In this document: positions 60,466 through 64,000 of the stretch, piece by piece
How positions within the stretch are numbered: position 1 is the stretch's first letter
Layout of the letters: each line of letters opens with the position of its first letter
From: Apostichopus japonicus
Lineage: Eukaryota > Echinodermata > Holothuroidea > Aspidochirotida > Stichopodidae
DNA: 64,000 bases
NCBI RefSeq assembly: GCF_037975245.1
Contig: NC_092582.1
Coordinates: forward strand, 4,566,001-4,630,000
Reading direction: 5' to 3'
Notes under the pieces: generated by a model
Told to the model about the DNA's origin: nothing
Database searches by the model: none
Seen by the model: only the letters and a program-made list of their open reading frames with translations
Position numbers and translations under genes: made by a program

Positions 60466-63400
60466 TTATGACAAGACCTGAGATAGAAACTGATAACACT
60501 GCTGGCAGCCGTTAAGGGCCACTTGATACTGACAGATGCCCCGCTTCAGAGATTCACAGTTTTCGTCCGTCTTCAAGAATTCCTTTAACCTCTGTGGGGT
60601 GAGTCCACAGCCACTACTGCTGATCTGCAAGAAACACAAAAAGAAGAATGGATATGACCATTCCATCTTAAATTTGGTGGAAATGTGAAAGAACTTGGAC
60701 CATCTGTCAGTGTTTTTCGTGAGGCTGCGGTCGCTCAACCCATCGACTTCAAGAATTGTCCAGGAAAAATGGATGGAAATCTCTTACTTTAATATAATCA
60801 TATGGTAAGAGCAGTTTTACTCCTCCAGTTCCGACCAGACACCTCAAGAGAATGACAATCACTTACCTCCATCCCAATAAAGAACCCGTCTATGACATCT
60901 ATCAGTTCTTGGAAAATCTGGCCACTGACGGACGCCATCAGACCGTTGCTTTCTGCTACAGTTACAACCCTGTAAGGAGAAATAAGGTAACACAGCTTAA
61001 CCAAACAATTTATACATGTAAGGGGGTTAAGTCTTTGAAAAAGTTGTGGAATATAAATGTTTAAGGCAAAGTTGCAACAAAGTGCCCTTTTTTTTGGGGG
61101 GGGGCAAGGTGGATGTGCAGAGCATGTAATGATTAAGACAATTCCCCCCCCCCCACACAAAAAAAAGCTCTATTCACAGCCAACAGAAACAAATTTGTAC
61201 AAAACATTGTTAACAAACCAGGCACACACGAGAAGAGAGAGGACAAGCTGTGGGAATGATCGATACAATTTAGTAAGAAAAAGTAAAATGGCAAAAAAAG
61301 GTAAAAGTGTTTTAACAGCTGGAGTGATGATTTACTAAAAATAAGAAGGAAAATTTAAACAAAGAGAGCAAAGATCATATACACAAACAATGCAATATTA
61401 ATACTAATTTCTTCACTTAATGTTGTCACATTTATGTAAAACATATTTTAGCTCCCACATACTTGTTCATCGCTATAATCTGCTTCTCGATATATCTCAG
61501 AAGATACTCCACCAGCGTTAAGGCTTCCTTCAAATTCAGCTGCGCTGTTGCATATTCATTATTCTGATCTTGACGGACCGAACTGTCGACCTTTGTGCTG
61601 AATGGGTAAGACGACAAAGACATTTTACGGGGCAACTGTCTGCCGGCATTTTAGAAACACTTTCAGGCACCCTCTTGAATCTTTGATGCTGTACCACTAA
61701 CAGGAATCCCATCACTATCAAAATTCACTGTTTTGCCAGGGTTTCATTTTAAATGATAAAAGACGTGTACAACAGTGTCATTCATATTTCTGAGTTCCTC
61801 TGTGGACATTACTTACATCCGTTATGAGAAAGCAATTGGGCGACAAAACTTTCCCGATTCTCCAAATATTTCACTCCAAACTGCCGACCCTTTAACCAAC
61901 CAAAATGAAGATGAAAATCTACTTTTCAACTTGGAGATCCAAACAAAATTGAAAGATAAACAATATTTTGTCTGTTTCAATGGTGCCACCAGAAACCATA
62001 GCAACAGAAAACTATCTTCTCCAGGGAGGATTCATCACCAATTAAGAAATTAAGCACATTTTGATTTTTGACCAACTGATGTTTTCTACACATTTCAAAA
62101 CACCTGAACCTGAAAAACAAATGTCAAGATATTATTACATACATCTATTCCTTACCACATTGCATACATTTCCTTGTACGCTGTGTCCAGTACACGCAGC
62201 ACGCAGGTGTTATTGTCTTCCCTTGCCCGATCGGCAGAGGAGGAGGAGGACGGACTGGTATCGCCGGCGAGATGAGGAGACGGATTAGTACCGCTGCTCA
62301 TTTGGCTATCACTGGAAATGTCCAACTTAGAAGGCACTTGAGACATTTGTCTCCACATAGCTGCTGGAGTAGAAGGCATCAAAGAGGAGGCAGCGACATC
62401 CTTGTCAGGGGGCAGCACATCTTCAGAATACACATTTGCTGTCATTTGTTCAGAATGATTATCTACAGTACTGGCATCAATTTTCAAAGGATTTTTTCCA
62501 CTTTCACTAAAACTAGTAGAAGACGAGGACTTCACATTGCTACTTCTTCCTGATAAACACGACGCCTTGACTGAAGCCGAAGAAGGCGTAGTCGTTACTT
62601 CATCGTCGTCGCGAATTGGGATGGAAATGTCCGTCTCTGACGATGTGTCCATAGCGACCTCCTCGTTCACGTTTACGGCAAGCTTTTTACTCGGTGGTAG
62701 AGAAGATGTTTTCGATTTCCAACAACTTCTGTTTAGTTTAATTTTCTTTGGCAAAATTTCAGTTGTGGCAGCCTCTGATTTCTTTGCTACGATTTTTTTG
62801 GTCCTCTGAAATCTAGAGGCTTCTACATCTTGGACGGCCTTTCTCATTGTCATGATTTTTTCGTTCCTGGAGATACTACACGGTTTTGGTTTCGCCTTGG
62901 TAGTCTCTGTCTTGGCTATCTGGGCTCTTCTCGGGGATGACGTTTTCACCAGAGCGAGTTGCTCGACGTAATTGTTCAGGCTGGCAATTGGGGCATCTAA
63001 AGCACCGTTGAAGCTAAGTGTGAAGACGAGATGAAGACAAAAGCACGCAAGTTACACGATGGTTAATTGGAAAATTGAAGTCTTGTGAATTATTCCTTAA
63101 AAAACATGACAAGTGTGAGACGTCAAAGATGAAAGATTGATTAAGATAACGACAAGAGTAGACATATGAAATTCCGTCACAGGTAAGTACGGATAACATC
63201 GGGTAGACATATATTTTTCCCGAGAATGGTCAAAAGTAGGCAACATCCAGCAGATGCACATATATTCTAAATGATTTATCAAACTACTGGCCAAGAATGA
63301 AATTGTGGGCATGACAATGCTTCAAAGGTACTGGTTATGAAAGATACTGGTTATGAAAGATACTGGTTATGATCACAGAAACGTCCCACACGCAAACTGG

Positions 63401-63721
63401 CCTAGGCCGAGGCAGCAAGCATTGTATTACAGCGTTGAACATATGAGCCAAGCTGATTTAATTCTTTCAAAGGTGAAAAGAAATAGCTAAAATTTGAATA
63501 GATTGTTGGAATAATCGACCTGGGTGATCACAGGCTAATGATTAAAAGATTAAGAACATTTTTTAAGAATAATCCAAAATTAAGGAGACGCTTCATGCTA
63601 TTGAAATGAAATTTGACAGAGACCATGGTTTTGACTTACGAGGAATGGACTTTAAGCTGAATTAGAAACTGAAGAGCGTCTTCAAGTAATTCTTCGGCAC
63701 TCTTCAGGTTAGCACCGAGAC
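60466..63721 (-). CDS. Last five exons of an unrecognised multi-exon gene (5' part beyond right edge), about 445 aa visible
   Basis: Exons read in descending order: 63721-63640, 63013-62156, 61597-61463, 60969-60867, 60624-60466(stop). All junctions are GT-AG and the phases agree. The first visible exon reads LGANLKSAEELLEDALQFLI and enters in mid-codon, so more exons lie to the right. The 858-nt exon starts with a helical piece (PIASLNNYVEQLALVK). It then encodes a long K/S/T-rich, probably disordered region with basic clusters (AKPKPCSISRNEK, TKKIVAKKSEA, LPKKIKLNR) that could be nuclear localisation signals. The C-terminal 150 residues are mostly helical (NLKEALTLVEYLLRYIEKQI, SGQIFQELIDVIDGFFIG, ALNGCQQCYQFLSQVL), with five cysteines in the last exon. 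I do not recognise the family. A nuclear or scaffold role would be a guess. Confidence 0.7.
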
Positions 63722-64000
63722 CTGAGATTAGAAATAAGAAATAAACAAAATACTGTAATGTCTTGAAAAATATAGAACCGTGAAGTACCAGACTATATTA
63801 CAATCAATATCTATAAATTAAAGTTTGTGTCGATTCCTTCTGCTTCTATAGACTGTCATGTCATTCTGCAGTCATGTTGTCATCAGAAAGATTTATGGCA
63901 TGGAGAAGAAGTTACTCCATCCTCATTCAGTTTGCTTTCAATATACTAACACATTTTCCATTTATCAGAATCATATGCCACAGGACCTTTAAACATGTTT
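63722..64000. other. Intron of the right-edge gene
   Basis: Upstream of the first visible exon, whose acceptor ends at 63722-63724. No further exon was recognised before the window edge. Confidence 0.5.

Overview
The window looks like animal genomic DNA: AT-rich, with small exons in long introns and many short non-autonomous transposons, tRNA-derived SINEs, satellites and homopolymer G/C runs. The repeat content, especially tRNA-SINEs sharing a 3' module and many hAT MITEs, suggests a marine invertebrate deuterostome, possibly an echinoderm such as a sea cucumber. That assignment is inference. Nothing bacterial, no genuine tRNA or rRNA gene and no CRISPR array was seen.

Layout. 0.5-0.75 kb holds one coding exon (minus strand) of a gene that continues off the left edge. 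2.9-17.7 kb has no convincing gene. It holds SINEs, a TTAA-flanked MITE, four satellite arrays, a LINE 3' end interrupted by a hAT element, and further hAT MITEs. 17.7-31.6 kb (minus strand) is a nine-coding-exon gene with a probable 5'UTR exon at 34.8-34.9 kb. It assembles by hand, with matching phases at every junction, into a 633-residue secreted protein with two tandem SOUL/HEBP-type heme-binding domains. This is the most notable gene here. 31.6-48.4 kb is intergenic and TE-rich. 48.47-49.67 kb (plus strand) is a two-exon, 280-residue degenerate kinase-fold protein. 53.49-55.03 kb (minus strand) is an intronless GT31 (beta-1,3-galactosyltransferase family) type II membrane protein whose DxD motif is degraded. 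57.7-59.6 kb holds satellites and a long GGA microsatellite. 60.47-63.72 kb (minus strand) holds the last five exons of a multi-exon gene I do not recognise.

I see no evidence that these genes form a common pathway; they look like ordinary neighbours. Mobile DNA shapes much of the rest. At least five hAT-type elements have 8-bp target-site duplications, and two piggyBac-like MITEs are flanked by TTAA. Three element types with different termini share an internal right-end module. A 40-bp-arm hairpin lies in an intron of the SOUL gene.
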